From Panax quinquefolius (taxonomy: Eukaryota > Streptophyta > Magnoliopsida > Apiales > Araliaceae): 64,000 nt of DNA. The notes under the pieces were generated by a model, which saw nothing but the letters and a program-made list of their open reading frames with translations, ran no database searches and had not been told where the DNA came from. Shown in pieces: positions 45,787-58,100 of the stretch (positions within the stretch are counted from its first letter, which is position 1; each line of letters opens with the position of its first letter). The position numbers and the translations under genes were made by a program. Location of the stretch: the NCBI GenBank assembly GCA_020205615.1, contig CM035168.1, positions 2,683,830-2,747,829 on the forward strand, given 5' to 3'.

Positions 45787-47464
45787 ATGGCGAGCAGAGA
45801 AAATAGTGCCTCTGTCCAGGAGAAGGCGAAGACCTACCAAACCACACAGGTGAGGGGGTCGGTGAAAGATAGACTGGGTTCCAAAACTCAGGGGGGTCAG
45901 GAGGAACCGGCCCCTTCCCTCCAGCGTAAGCTCTTCCATGACAGCCAACACACGCCCAATCAGGTTAGTCATGCCGATGAAAATCAATCTCAGGCACACG
46001 AAGGGCAAAGAAGAGGCCGAGGAGAAGGCATCCGTGACCAGCGGGAGTTCATTTTGAAGAAGAAATTGTAGCAGAACCAAGACGCCATGATGGCCTTACG
46101 TCTTCAGCAGGAAGAGCTCGAAGAGAAGATGCCAAAGATGGCTAGAGAACAGGAAGCATCCTCAAAGAGACGTAGGCATCGGAGCCGATCCCGGTCACCT
46201 CGGTGGGTGGAGGCCGAAAGAGAAAAGAGTAGGCACATAAGCCGCTCGTGAGATGATAGAAGCCGAAGGAGAAGCCGTTCGACAAACTGGAAATCAGATC
46301 ACCCGAGCAGATCGGGATAGAGGAGGAGGGTTGCGTCTCCTGAATACGAGAGGGACAGACACAGATCGTCCCCTCGTAAAGAGGAGTCCGACCCCCTTGC
46401 TCGAAGGGTGGCGAAGTTGAAGAAATTGTTGGCGACAAAGAGCTCGATGGGAACACCTTCGACTTGCATAGGTTCACCCTTTTCACCTGAAATAAACCAT
46501 GTCACTACCGACCCTAAGAAGAAGATGCCCCTGATGGAGATGTATGACAGGATGGGGGACCCCTATGATCATTCAGACGGGTATGACTGGTTGATGACAT
46601 ACTATGGAAATTCAGACGCTGCTAAGGGCCACATATTTGCAACAACCTTAAAGAAGAGTGCCCGAGAATGGATGGGGACCTTAGCAGCTGGGTCAATTAA
46701 TTCATGGAGTGACCTTTGGGAAAAATTTCATGCTCGATTCGGAAGTAACAGGAGACGAGGAAAGATCACTACTTCCCTCATGCAGGTGAGACAAAGGTCG
46801 GATGAAAGCCTAGGCTAATACGTCAAGAGATTTCGGGAGGCTGTGGGATCGGTAGCCGAATTGAATTCCCCCCAAGCCTTGGGATTCTTCACGACTGGTC
46901 TAAATATAGGGAAGTCAAAGAAACTGATGAAGGATCTGGTGATCAACCCTCCGGTAGATTTGACAGAAGCCTTCCATCGAGTTGAGGGATTTATTGCGAT
47001 AGAGGAAGCTATGGGAAATTTTAAACCGCACTCCCAATCTTATGAGAAGTCTAAGGATCGGGACAAACAAAGTTATCAGTGGTTAGACAATCAGAGGAGG
47101 TCGGATAGTTACAGAAGAAAAAACTATAATGGTAGAGGTTCGGGAAGTGGCCGACCACCTTTCCCGAACAAAAATGTCAATAAAGTTTACACCGCTCTCA
47201 ACACTGATCGGGCGAAGATATTGGAGGAGATGCGGAATAAGCCGTTCTTCGAGCCATCTTCGACGCATTCGAAGCCCGGAAAGAGAGGTCGGGACAAGTA
47301 TTGTGAATACCATCAAAGTCGCGGATATACGACGGAGATGTGCAATAATTTGAAGGATTTGATAGAGAAGAACGTCCAGAATGGCCAGCTAGTTCAGTAT
47401 GTAGTGGGTCAGGAGAATTCTGAGCCGCCCAAGAAGGAAAGCAGAGGACCGACTCGGGATACAC
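45787..47464 (+). pseudogene. Retand-type gag, cut by Tekay insertion
   Basis: ATG 45787 lies 46 bases after the PBS. One frame runs to 47464 with four stops: TAG 46069, TGA 46249, TAG 46318, TAA 46816. It begins with a charged, Gln-rich region, then an Arg-Ser-rich stretch (RHRSRSRSPRW, about 46170-46200). Next is the retrotransposon gag core (about 46520-46990: DPYDHSDGYDWLM, WMGTLAAGSINSW, FHARFGSNRR). It ends with a basic tail and a CEYHQSRGYTTEMC zinc-finger-like motif (about 47300-47345). The C-terminus is replaced: the apparent stop TGA at 47467-47469 is formed by the end of the inserted Tekay LTR. The protease that should follow is missing. Confidence 0.88.
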
Positions 47465-48540
47465 TGTGATGCCCCCAAAACAGGTATACATCACATATTC
47501 TGAGTCTCCAAATACATGGTACAAAATATAAATATAACCTTAAATATACAACATGAGCTGTGAGTTTTAATACAAATATCGTCTTCTAGATAGTATTCAA
47601 ACTCAAAATAAGTCCTCAATACATTTATTATCACACTATTTCATAGAATAGTGAGGACTATTAATACTATCATCTGGACCATCACTCCGTTCCCTGACTA
47701 GTCCCTGCTACGTTCTCATTTTCTGAAGAGAACAATGAAAGAATAAAGGGTGAGCTCAACTAGACCAGTAAGAAATATTATGACTAAGATAATGCAGAAT
47801 AATTTATCTTTAGTCTTCAACAATGTTAAACTGATAAAATATAACAAACATCAAGTTTAACTGCAGCGGAACAAGCAATCCATTAGAAGAGTCAAGTAGA
47901 GAATAAAATCTACTATCTTCTATGATTTAAAAGGTTTTTCATCACTTTTATCGCGAGACTCGACAATAAATAATCCACATCATCCTCAAGACTACGACCA
48001 AGGATATTCATTAGTATCACGACCACAAATTATCCATGCACTACGGGCCAAGGATATTCGTGTTTTCATCAACGGTCCTGATCATGCCATAAAACAATTC
48101 ATCTTTGCACCCTTGGTCAAGAGAATCCATAACCATAATCATACCAAAAACTAACCATCAATGCACTACGGACCAACGAGGACTTTTTCCACATCATTTG
48201 TAACATTACTACTAAGCCATGATTATACCGAATAATCCTCGTCATAATCATACCAAGTTCATCTATGCACTACAGTGCCACGAGATGACTTTCAACATAA
48301 TATAAGCATGAGGATGATGACAATTGATAAAACAAGTTCAAGAATAAATTTTAAAGATTTATAAGTTAATTTATCCTGAACTCAATAACGTCCAAATTGT
48401 CAACATGATACTGCTTTGTGGAGTAAAATTCAAGAATGCTCAGAAGAATATTTTCATGAAAAGATACTAGATGAAGCACAAATATCTAGGATATTCTACT
48501 AATTCTACTAATTTTCATGAAAAGATACTGGATGAAGCGC
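47465..48540 (-). mobile_element. Inverted Tekay LTR piece (3' end of an LTR, minus strand)
   Basis: On the plus strand it begins TGTGATGCCCCC, the inverse of the LTR terminus GGGGGCATCACA, and follows the reverse of a Tekay LTR for about 1.07 kb. Near its inner end, CATGAAAAGATACT-RGATGAAGC occurs twice (48455 and 48516), a 61-bp tandem duplication. The orientation then flips at about 48540. It is inserted in Retand gag after TACAC. Confidence 0.8.
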
Positions 48541-49066
48541 AGGGATGATGTGGATTATTTATTAAGTTGAGTCTCAGCGATAAAAGTGATGAAAAACCTT
48601 TTTAAGTCATAAAAGATAGTAGATTTTATTCTCTACTTGACTCTTTTAATGGATTGCATGTTCCGCTGTAGTTAAACTGGATGTTTATTGTATTTTATCG
48701 CTTTAACATTTGTTGAGGACTAATGATAATTTATTCGCATTATCTTAGTCATAATATTTTTCTTCGGGCTAGTTGAGCTCACCTTTTCTTTCACCGTTTT
48801 TCGTGAAATGAGAACATAGTTGGGATGAGTCGAGGAACGAGTGATGGTCCTGATGATAGTATTAGCTAGTAGTCCTCACTATTTTGTTAAATAGTGTGAC
48901 AATAAATGTAATGAGGACTTATTCGAGAGTGGATATTGTCTGAAAAATGATTTGTATTTAAACTCACATCTCTCTTGTTGTATAACTAAGATTGTATTTG
49001 TATTACATACCATGTATTTATGCGACTTCGAGAATGGGTGATGTATACCTATTTTGAGGCGTCACG
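48541..49066 (+). mobile_element. Tekay 5' LTR piece (plus strand) of composite element
   Basis: This is the last 526 bp of a Tekay LTR, from GGGATGATGTGGATT to GGCGTCACG, with CG in place of the terminal CA. The PBS that follows reads TAATATCAAAGCTT, three G-to-A changes from the intact site. It leads into gag of the same orientation. Confidence 0.82.
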
Positions 49067-49253
49067 ATTAATATCAAAGCTTAGGGATATGATCCATGGC
49101 TAAGATGTGAGACAAGAATTAGGAGGGGAAAGACGGAGAATTCATTCGCTAGTATGACCTACCTAAGTTTATGTGGTATTTAATTGGTCGGTTAGAGTAT
49201 AGGGATAATATGTGATATGTTAGTTAAATCTTGTTTTGTGGCAGTATTTGAAA

Positions 49254-50571
49254 ATGACATCCGAGAATATTGAGAATATCAATGGAGCACAGGTGACCGT
49301 TGAGTCTACACAAATCAATAATCAGGATAATGTGCAGCAGGAAGGCGATAATCCTCAGGCAAACAACAACACTGACCAAATGATGAACGATGGAATGTTC
49401 CGAGGCTTCATGCAATTCATGCAACATCGGTGAGGCGGCTCTCGCCTAAAATGCGAATTGGAAACACTTGGTAACTCTCGGACGGTCACCGCCGAAGCGC
49501 TTTAAGGAACCGGACCACCGGAGTTTTTTTTGGAGAGCCAAAACCACTTAAGGCGAGAGCGTGGATTAAAATGTATCAACAAGATATTTGATGTCTTGGG
49601 ATGCTCCGAGAAGCAAAAGTTCCCTTGCCACCTTCATGTTGCGGCGAGGCGATTCTTGGTGGAAATCAGTAAGCGTATTCAACTGCCGCACTAAAGATGT
49701 CTTGGGAGAAGTTCCAAGAATCTGTTCAATGACAAGTACTTTCCCGAAAGTATTCGTCACATGAAAGAGGTAGAATTTATTAAGTCGAACAAAACAACAT
49801 GGCCAGTATCGCAAATCTGAAGCCAAGTTTGCCGAAGTTATCCGGTTTGCGTCCCCATCCGGTTGATAATGAGGAGAGAATGACGCAAATGTTTTTAAGA
49901 GGTTTGAAACCTAAGATACGTCAATATCTTATCTCTCATAAACTGTGTTTGTATTCAGATGTTGTTAATAGGGCTCAGTTATTGGTGCGTGATAATGAGT
50001 CAACCCAACCAAAAGATAGCAACCGAAAAAGTGATAATACTAGTGAGAGCAGTCATCGAAGCGGTGACAACAAGCGTGGAGGAAATCAACAGGCCAGAAA
50101 TGGTAAACTCTTCGGTGGTAATCAGGGCCAAAACAATAAGAATGGACCTTTCAAGAAGAGGAGATTCAAAAATGATGGAAAGACGTCAGCACCAGCACCT
50201 GTTGTTAAGGAAGGAGAACGACCACCTATCATATGCTTCAAATGCGGAGGGGAGGGACACATCAGTCCAAACTGCACAATGCCATCCAAAGCATGTTATA
50301 ACTGTGGAAGAGAATATCACCTAGCCCGATTTTGTCGTTCACCGAACACAAGTTCCACTAGGCTGGAGGCACCAAAGGCAGTCCCAAAAAGTCAAAGCTG
50401 GTAGTGCAAGGGAGAGCGTTTGTTGTGACCTCCCAGAAAGCAAGGAACCCGAACGAGGTCATCACGGGTAAGCTTATCATATACTCTAGCGAAGTTTATA
50501 CCTTATTTGATATCGGTTCTACCCATTCTTTTATTTCTCCTACTTGCACTCAACGTTTAAATTTGATTCCG
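49254..50571 (+). pseudogene. Composite-element gag-protease remnant (Tekay)
   Basis: ATG 49254 opens a gag frame that ends at 49433. The capsid core is frameshifted until 49799, after which a long frame (to 50404) carries YLISHKLCLYSDVVNRAQLL, a basic Asn/Gly-rich linker and two zinc knuckles. Those are [14 protein letters not shown], complete, and CYNCGREYHLARFC, complete in Cys/His but with Gly changed to Tyr. The protease active site reads Asp-Ile-Gly (about 50509). The sequence ends at GAGAAGTTG (about 50571), where Retand pol resumes in the same frame. Confidence 0.85.
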
Positions 50572-53500
50572 AGAAGTTGATCAAGATTGGTTCGGGGCTG
50601 ACTGAACCATTACGGATGGAGCTGGTAGATCTGCTTTGGGTATATGCCGACATCTTTGCATGGGAACCTTGTGATATGCCAGGGGTAAGTGAGTCGGTGG
50701 CCTTGCACAATTTGCATGTAGACCCGAAGAGAAAATCGATGATATAGAAAAGAAAGATTTTTTCTCCAGAGAGGCAGAGGATCATAGACGAAGAAATCGC
50801 CAAACTTCTGGAAGCGAAATTCATATTCAAAATCGACTACCCCGAATGGCTGGCAAATGTAGTTCTGGTTCAGAAATAAAACGGGAAGTAGAGATTATGC
50901 ATAGATTATATGAACCTGAACAAGGCATGCCCAAAGGATTTCTATCCTTTTCCTAACATAAATCAGTTGATTGATGCCTCATCGGGGTACGATATGTTGA
51001 GCTTCATGGATGCCTTCTCAAGATACCACCAGATTTTGATAAGCAAGGAGGATATCCCGAAGACGAGTTTCATCATACATCGGGCCATATATGCTTATCA
51101 GAAGATGACCTTTGGGTTACTCAACGCTGGGGCAACTTACCAATGGATGATGAACTTCGTATTTAGAAAGCAGGTAGGCTGAAGCATGGAAGTATATGTG
51201 GATGACATGATTGTGAAAAATATGTCAGTCCGAGATCATCTGGAGGACTTAGAGAGCTACATTGAAAAAGTACGAAGACATAAGCTGCGGTTGAACCCGA
51301 CTAAATGTACCTTCGGATTGGGGTCAGGAAAGTTTATGGGATATCTAATCAGTAAGAGAGGTATTGAATCGAATTCAGAGAAGATTCAGGCGATTCTAGA
51401 TATGAAATCACCAAAGACATACAAGGATGTTCAGAGGTTGACTGGTTGGATTGCGGCCCTTCGAAGATTCGTATCAAGATCAGCTGAAAGGTGTCTACCA
51501 TTTTTTGACACTCTCAAAGGACCAAAGAATGAGAAGAGTTTTCAATGGACTTCAGAGTGTGAGGATGCATTCCAAGGGATTAAGAAATATTTGTCTTCGG
51601 CGCCATTGTTGATGATGCCAATCCCTTCGAAACTGTTATACTTATACTTGGTTGCAAGCCCGATGGTAGTGGGGGAAGAACTAGTGAGGGACAAGGGGGA
51701 AGACAGTTCCCGGTATACTATGTCAGCCACGTTCTTCAGGATGCAAAAACAAGATACCCGAACCTAGAAAAGTTCGTTTATGCCTTGATCATCGCAAAGC
51801 GGAAACTTGACATTATTTCGAGGTGGGTTGGTGGTGGTGTATATCTGATCGGTAGTTAAAGAAGGTTCTGCGACAGGCGAGAAGTCTCGAATCGGTACCG
51901 CTACGTGGGTGGTGGAATTAACTCAGTTCGCTTTGGAATACCATCCCCGAACGACAATCAAAGGACAGGCTCTAGCAGACTTCGTAGTAGAATGTTCATT
52001 CACAGAACCGAATGTGGGGTCGGTTACTGATATATAATAAGGGCAGCCGTCATGGACTCTCTATGTGGATGGTTCATCAACTTTGAACATCAGCGGAGCA
52101 GGGGTCATCCTGACAAGTCCCGAAGTTTTCAAAGTCCAGCAAGCCATTCGGTTTCAATTCAAAGCCACCAACAACGAAGCGGAATATGAAGCCATACTAG
52201 CTGGACTTCAGTTGGCCCGAAGCTTGAAAGTGCAGAAGTTAGTCATCTACAGTGATTCGCAGCTGGTGGTCAAGTAGATATCAGGGGAGTATGAGGCTCG
52301 GGGGGCAAGGATGTCAAAGTATCTGGTCGAAGTAAAAGATAAACTCATGTACTTCAGTTCACATAGTTGTCAAGGGATCGATCGGTCAGACAATACGGTA
52401 GCAGATGCTCTAGCCAGATTGGAAACTACTGAAGTGAGTTCATTCAACTGGCCAGTATACTTGGAGGTGTTGGAACAACCAAGCATTCCAAAGGTGGATG
52501 TATTAGCCCTAGATCGACTCGACTGCTGGCTTACACCATACATTTCGTACTTGGCCGATGGGGTGTTACCTTCGGATCACATGTTGACAAGAAAGATCAA
52601 GCACAGGAGTTCAAATTTTATTCTCATTGATGGAGATCTGTACCGAAGGGCCTTTAGTTCTCCACTACTCAAATGCTTAACACCTTCAGAGGCAGATTAT
52701 GCACTCCGGGAAGTACATGAAGGAATTCGTGGGGATCACATGGGGGCCAAATCACTGGCATACAAGATTCTGAGGCAGGGATACTATTGGCCGACCATCT
52801 ATCAGGAAGCCAAAGACTTTGTTAAAAAATGTCTGAAATGCTAGCTGAACAACACCATCCCTCATTAGCCTCCCAAAGAGTTGTGCTTGGTCTTATCCCC
52901 GATTCCATTTGATGTATGGGGAATCGAAATCCTAGGTCCTCTGCCAAAGGCCAAGGGGAAAGTGTGTTTTGTGATTGTGGCCATTGACTACATAACCAAG
53001 TGGGTCGAAGCCAATCCTCTATAGAAGATCACCGAACAAGCATGTTTGAAGTTTTTCAAAGAGGGTGTCGTTTACCGATTTGGTATCCTAATGGCAGTGG
53101 TCTCAGAAAATGGCAGGCAATTTGCAGGGTCAAAATTTGAAGCTTTTCTGAAAGAATTGGGAATTCAGCACCGAAAGACTTCAGTTGCCCACCCTCAATC
53201 GAACGGCCAAGTAAAGGTCAATAACCGAACCTTGCTTAACGGGATTAAAAGGAGATTGGATGAATTAAAGGGAAGGTGGCCAGAAGAATTACTCAGCATT
53301 TTGTGGGCTTATCGGACTACTCTGAGAACAACGACTGGGGATTCACCATTTAAATTGGCATATGGGATCGATGCACTCATAACTGTTGAGATCAGATCTC
53401 CTACTCTTCAGGTCAGCCAATATAAGGAGCTATATAATGATCACGACCTAAGGTTAAACCTGGATCTCTTAGAGGAAGTTCGGGACTTAGCTCTAATAAG

Positions 53501-53759
53501 GTTGGCAATTTACCAGAAGAGAACAGCCCAACACTACAACCAAAAGGTGAAGCAAAGGAGGTTCGAGGTTGGAGATATGGTCCTTCGAGAATCCGAGGCA
53601 TCAACCCCTCAGAATACTGGCCAATTGATGCCAAACTGGGAGGGGCCCTATGAAGTGGTTGAAGTCCCGAAGCCAGGTACATACCGGCTTCGAGCAATGG
53701 ATGGTTCTGAAGTGAAGAATACATGGCATGGTGGAAGACTTAGAAAATTTTACCAGTAA
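50572..53759 (+). pseudogene. Retand-type pol: RT, RNase H, archaeal-type RNase H, integrase
   Basis: Most of this lies in one frame. RT starts at ATCAAGATTGGTTCG (linker region DIFAWEPCDMPG), then LCIDYMNLNKACPKD, then the catalytic YVDD box at about 51195-51206 (EVYVDDMIVK). A frameshift near 51700 affects the first RNase H. A second, archaeal-type RNase H, typical of Tat elements, covers about 52056-52440 (YVDGSSTLNISGAGVIL, NNEAEYEAILAGL, YSDSQLVV). Integrase has its zinc finger at about 52700-52845 (HEGIRGDHMGAKSL, KKCLKC) and core to about 53400 (HPQSNGQVKVNNRTL). The C-terminal domain ends in TWHGGRLRKFYQ before TAA 53757. Stops: 50745, 50877, 50889, 51180, 52275, 52842, 52866, 53022. 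Confidence 0.9.
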
Positions 53760-53875
53760 AAGTTATGTCATTCTTTCCTTTGTTTGTGTAAACCGCTTTA
53801 TTTATTAATGAAATAAATGAGATTTTTCTTTGGAAATGCTTGTACTTCATTTAAATTCATAAGCTTTTACATATT
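53760..53875 (+). other. Untranslated region after Retand pol
   Basis: T-rich sequence with TTTATTTATTAATGAAATAAATGAG, which contains AATAAA-like words. It lies between the pol stop and the tandem repeats. No frame. Confidence 0.4.
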
Positions 53876-54180
53876 CGATCAGATAAACTTCGAACTTAAG
53901 CCGATCAAAAAGTTGGAAAAGACATAACGGATCGGTACAAGGCACGGGTATAACTGATCGGGATAATTACGAATTGGATCAGATAAACTTCAGACTTAAA
54001 CTGATCAGAACGTCGGAAACAACATAACTGATCGATAAAATTCACGGGTATAACTGATCGAGAAAAGTTTAATTTTTCATCAGATAAGCTTCAGGCATAA
54101 CACGATCAGAAAGTTTGAGATAACATAATTGATCGAGAAAAGTCATAAGTATAAATGATTGAAAAAATTTACAAACAGAA
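53876..54180. repeat. 100-bp tandem repeat, three copies, 3' of Retand pol
   Basis: Units start at about 53881, 53981 and 54082 (CAGATAAACTTCRGACTTAA, ACATAACTGATCG, CACGGGTATAACTGATCG). Tandem repeats between pol and 3' LTR are a known property of Tat/Ogre-type elements and can seed satellites. Copies differ by about 10-20 percent, by eye. Confidence 0.85.
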
Positions 54181-54296
54181 AAATTTTGTACTTCATTCAT
54201 ATTTTTTAGGTTTTTACAAAATCCGATCATATAAGATTCAGACAAGTTACAAAAAACAAAAATGAAGATTACAAAAATGACAAGTCCTAAAAGAAG

Positions 54297-54554
54297 CTAT
54301 CCCTGAGGAGTCTCATCTCCAGCTTCGGATTCTTCGTCTGAAGAGTCAAGGACGGAAGCATCAAGTCCAGAAGAAGTCAACTTTGCCCGAGCCTTCTCCC
54401 GATAGGTTTCATAGCCTTCAGCGAACTGAGCCATGATCTTTTTGGTCAAGGCAAGGGATTTTTCATACTCTTTGATTGTGCGCTGCTTGACCTCGGCACG
54501 TTCATCCGTCAAGGAATTATTTTCTCGGATCACATGTATTAGCTTACTGTGCAT
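54297..54554 (-). pseudogene. Antisense ORF of Retand element, N-terminally truncated
   Basis: This frame runs opposite to gag-pol, between the tandem repeats and the E6 insertion. It encodes 85 residues: a charged, probably coiled-coil part (RAEVKQRTIKEYEKSLALTK), then AQFAEGYETYREKARAKL, and an acidic tail (LDSSDEESEAGDE). The FxxGYETxR pattern and acidic Ser-rich tail resemble the antisense additional ORFs reported for Tat/Retand elements. The apparent Met is next to the E6 junction (54558/54559), so the true N-terminus is lost. Function unknown. Confidence 0.55.
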
Positions 54555-54558
54555 CCAA

Positions 54559-55133
54559 GTTATCTAATAATATTATTCAAATAATATGAATTATTGATCT
54601 GATAATGGGAAATACTGTGCAGTGACAATTATTGAAATAGCAATAATATAAAATATCAATATAGCAATTATTGAATCAATAAAATAAAATATTGGAAAGT
54701 AATTACTGTAACAATTATTGAGTAGTGCCTTCTTACGTAAGAATCAATAATTCAAAAATATTGTGCAATACTGCAAAGCTTCTTCTTGACCAATCGATAT
54801 TCTTGTATTTTAACCACCAGCTATTCCAACAGTGTTCACGATAACAACTACGCCGTTATTTATAAAAACTCAAACTTGTCGTTTTCTTCATCCGACAGTT
54901 ATTCTATTATGAGGCCCACGAAAGGCTGCGCCGTCGTACGACCGACAATAAGAATATTCCACGACCAAACGAATATTCCCCGATAAAATGAATATTTTAT
55001 AACCACTTGCTTATTTTATAAAATTTGCAGATTTCACCCATAACCAAAGTATTATATCAAATTAACTCCTTATTATTTCAAGATAATAAATAGAGAAAAT
55101 TTAATTTTATTCATAATAAGTTGGGGTCTTACA
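54559..55133 (-). repeat. E6 3' LTR, first 575 bp only
   Basis: Read on the minus strand it starts TGTAAGACCCCAAC at 55133 and matches 62424-61846 of the 5' LTR (GACAATTATTG, ACGTAAGAAGGCAC words). It breaks off at GTTATCT (54559). The promoter and 3' terminus are gone and no target duplication can be read. Confidence 0.88.
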
Positions 55134-58100
55134 ACCTCCTCAAAATTGACGTACGTACCTGGTGTTTCGAAAAGGTGAGGGTACCTTAGTTTCATTTCTG
55201 ATTCCAACTCCCAAGTCATTTCCTCAATAGTATGGTTCCTCCACAAAATCTTGACTTGTGGTATAACCTTTGTTCGTAGGATATGCTCTTTCCTATCCAA
55301 TATCTTGATAGGTTCCTCCTCGTACGTTAAATTTTCGGCTATCTCATCTGGTTCTAACGCAATAATGTGGTTTGGGTCTTTCACATATTTACGAAGCATA
55401 GATATATGAAAAATATTATGAACACGAGACATGCTTGGAGGTAACGCGAGTCTATAGGCCACATTTCCTACTTCGAGAATGAAGAATCAAATGGACCAAT
55501 AAATCGTGGATTGAGCTTTCCTCTTTCCTAATCTTGTAACTCCCTTCCATGGAGCAATACGTAACAATACATGATCTCCAATATTAAACTATACGTCCTT
55601 TCGATGAAGATTAGCATAACTCTTTTGTCGATCTTGTGAGGTCTTTATACGTTGTCGGATCATTTGAATCTTTTTTGTAGTCATGCGTACTAATTCTGGT
55701 CCCAACAACGTTGCTTCACCCACCTCATCCCAACATACTGGAAAGCGACACTTTCATCCATACAAGGCTTCAAATGGAGCCATACCTATACTTGCTTGAT
55801 AACTGTTGTTGTAGGAGAATTCCACCAATGGTAAATACTTATCCCAACTCCCTTTGAAGTCTAGGACACAAAGTCTTAATAGATCTTCAAGAGTTTGAAT
55901 AGTCCTCTCTCGATTGTCTGTCTGCTTGAGGATGGTATCTTGCCCAGAATCGAATCGTAATCTGCGCCCATAGCTTTCTGCAAGCTAACCCAAAATTGTG
56001 AAGTGAATCTTGGGTCACGATCCGAAACTATGGATACTGGCATGTCATGCAATCTCACAATTTTATTTACGTACATACTAGCAAGACGTTCAAGGGAATA
56101 AGTCTCACGTATGGGCAAGAAATGAGCCGACTTGGTTAATCTATCAACAATAACCCAAATCGCACCTATACCTTGAGAAACCTTGGGAAGACCCGTAACT
56201 AAATCCATAGTAATGTGTTCCACTTCCATTTCAGAACCTCAAGTGGTTGCAATGGACCCTTTGACACTTGATGTTCCGCCTTTACACGTTGACAAGTTAA
56301 ACACCACGAGATAAACTCCGCGATCTCTTTCTTCATATTGCTCCACCAAAATGTATGTCAAAGATCGTGATACATTTTGGTACTCCCAAGATGGATTGCA
56401 AATGGTGTGTTGTGTGCCTCCATCATGATTCTGTGCTTCAAGTCAAAATCGTTAGGAACGCAAAGTCTGGAGTTGACTCTAAGTATTCATTCTTCATCAA
56501 TTCTTGCCTCCTAATAGCACCTTTCTTGCACTTTCTTTTTCATACGCATCGACTCGTGTGCATAGGCTTGAGCGACTTTAACTTTATCGATTAAAAGTCG
56601 GTTCTACTCTTATATTTGCCATCATCACGTGGATATTTGGAGCCTTTAACTCTATCTCCATCCTTTGTAAAATCGTATAAAATGGGCCTTTGTGTTAACA
56701 ACATTGCACTTTCGTGCACATACGATCTTCTACTCAATCGTTAATTCAACGCGTTTACTTTTCGAGGATGATATTGAATGCTATGGTCGTAATCCTTCAA
56801 CAGCTCGAGCCAACGTCGTTGCCGCATGTTGTGTTCCTTTTGGGTGAAGAAATATTTGAGGCTTTTATGATCCGTATAAATCTTCACTTTCTCCCCATAC
56901 AGGTAGTGTCTCCAGATTTTCAACGTAAAAACGACTGCTGCCAACTCCAGATCATGAGTAGGATAATTCCTCTCATATTCTTTGAGTTGTCGCGAGGCAT
57001 AGGCTATGACTTTCCCATGTTGCATGAGAACACATCCTAACCCTTTGCCTGAAGCATCGCTGTAGATAAAAAATCTATCCGAACCAGATGTTATTGTCAG
57101 AACATGTGCCAAAATGAGTCTCCTCTTGAGCTCTTGGAAACTCTTCTCGCATTCCTCGCTCCATACGAATTTTGCATCTTTCTGAGTTAGCTGAGTTAAC
57201 GGAGTAGCGATTCGAGAAAATCCTTCCACAAATCTCTGATAATAACCAGCTACGCACTTCGGTCGCCGACTTTGGTTGCTCCAAACTTTGGATTGCTTCA
57301 ATCTTTGTCGGGTCAACAGATACTCCATGTTTTGACACCACGTGCCCAAGGAATGCTACTTACTTAAGCCAGAACACGTATTTCTTTAGCTTAACGTATA
57401 GCTTGTTGTCACAAAGTCTTTGAAGTACCAGCTTCAAATGGTGCTCATGATCTTCACGACTTTTGGAATAGATGGGGATGTCATCAATAAAGACAACAAC
57501 GAATTGATCCAAATATTCCTTGAATACACGATTCATCATATCCATGAAAGCAGCAGGAGCATTAGTTAATCCAAAAGACATGACTAAGAATTCATAATGT
57601 CCGTATCGAGTTCTGAAGGCAGTCTTTGGAATATCCTCAGTTATAATCTTCAGCTGATGATATCCAGAACAAAGATCGATCTTTGAAAAGTATTGTGCTC
57701 CTTGCAACTGGTCAAATAGGTCATCAATGTGAGGTAGTGGATACCTATTCTTGATGGTGACATGGTTTAATTCTCGGTAGTCAATACAAAGTCGCATACT
57801 CCCGTCTTTCTTCTTTACAAATAAAACAGGAGCACCCCAAGGAGATGTACTAGGACGAATGAAACCGATGTCCAACAATTCCTGTAGTTGGACTTTTAAC
57901 TCCTGAAGTTCAATAGGAGCCATTCGATATGGGGTTTTAGAAATGGGCTTTGTACCCGGTTCAAGATCAATAAAGAATTCAACTTCACGCTCTTGGGATA
58001 GACCAGGAAGTTCTTCAGGAAATACGTCAGGAAATTCATTAACAACAGGAATATTATTCAAATTTGAAGTGTTTTTGTTCAAGTCCATAATATGGGCTAA

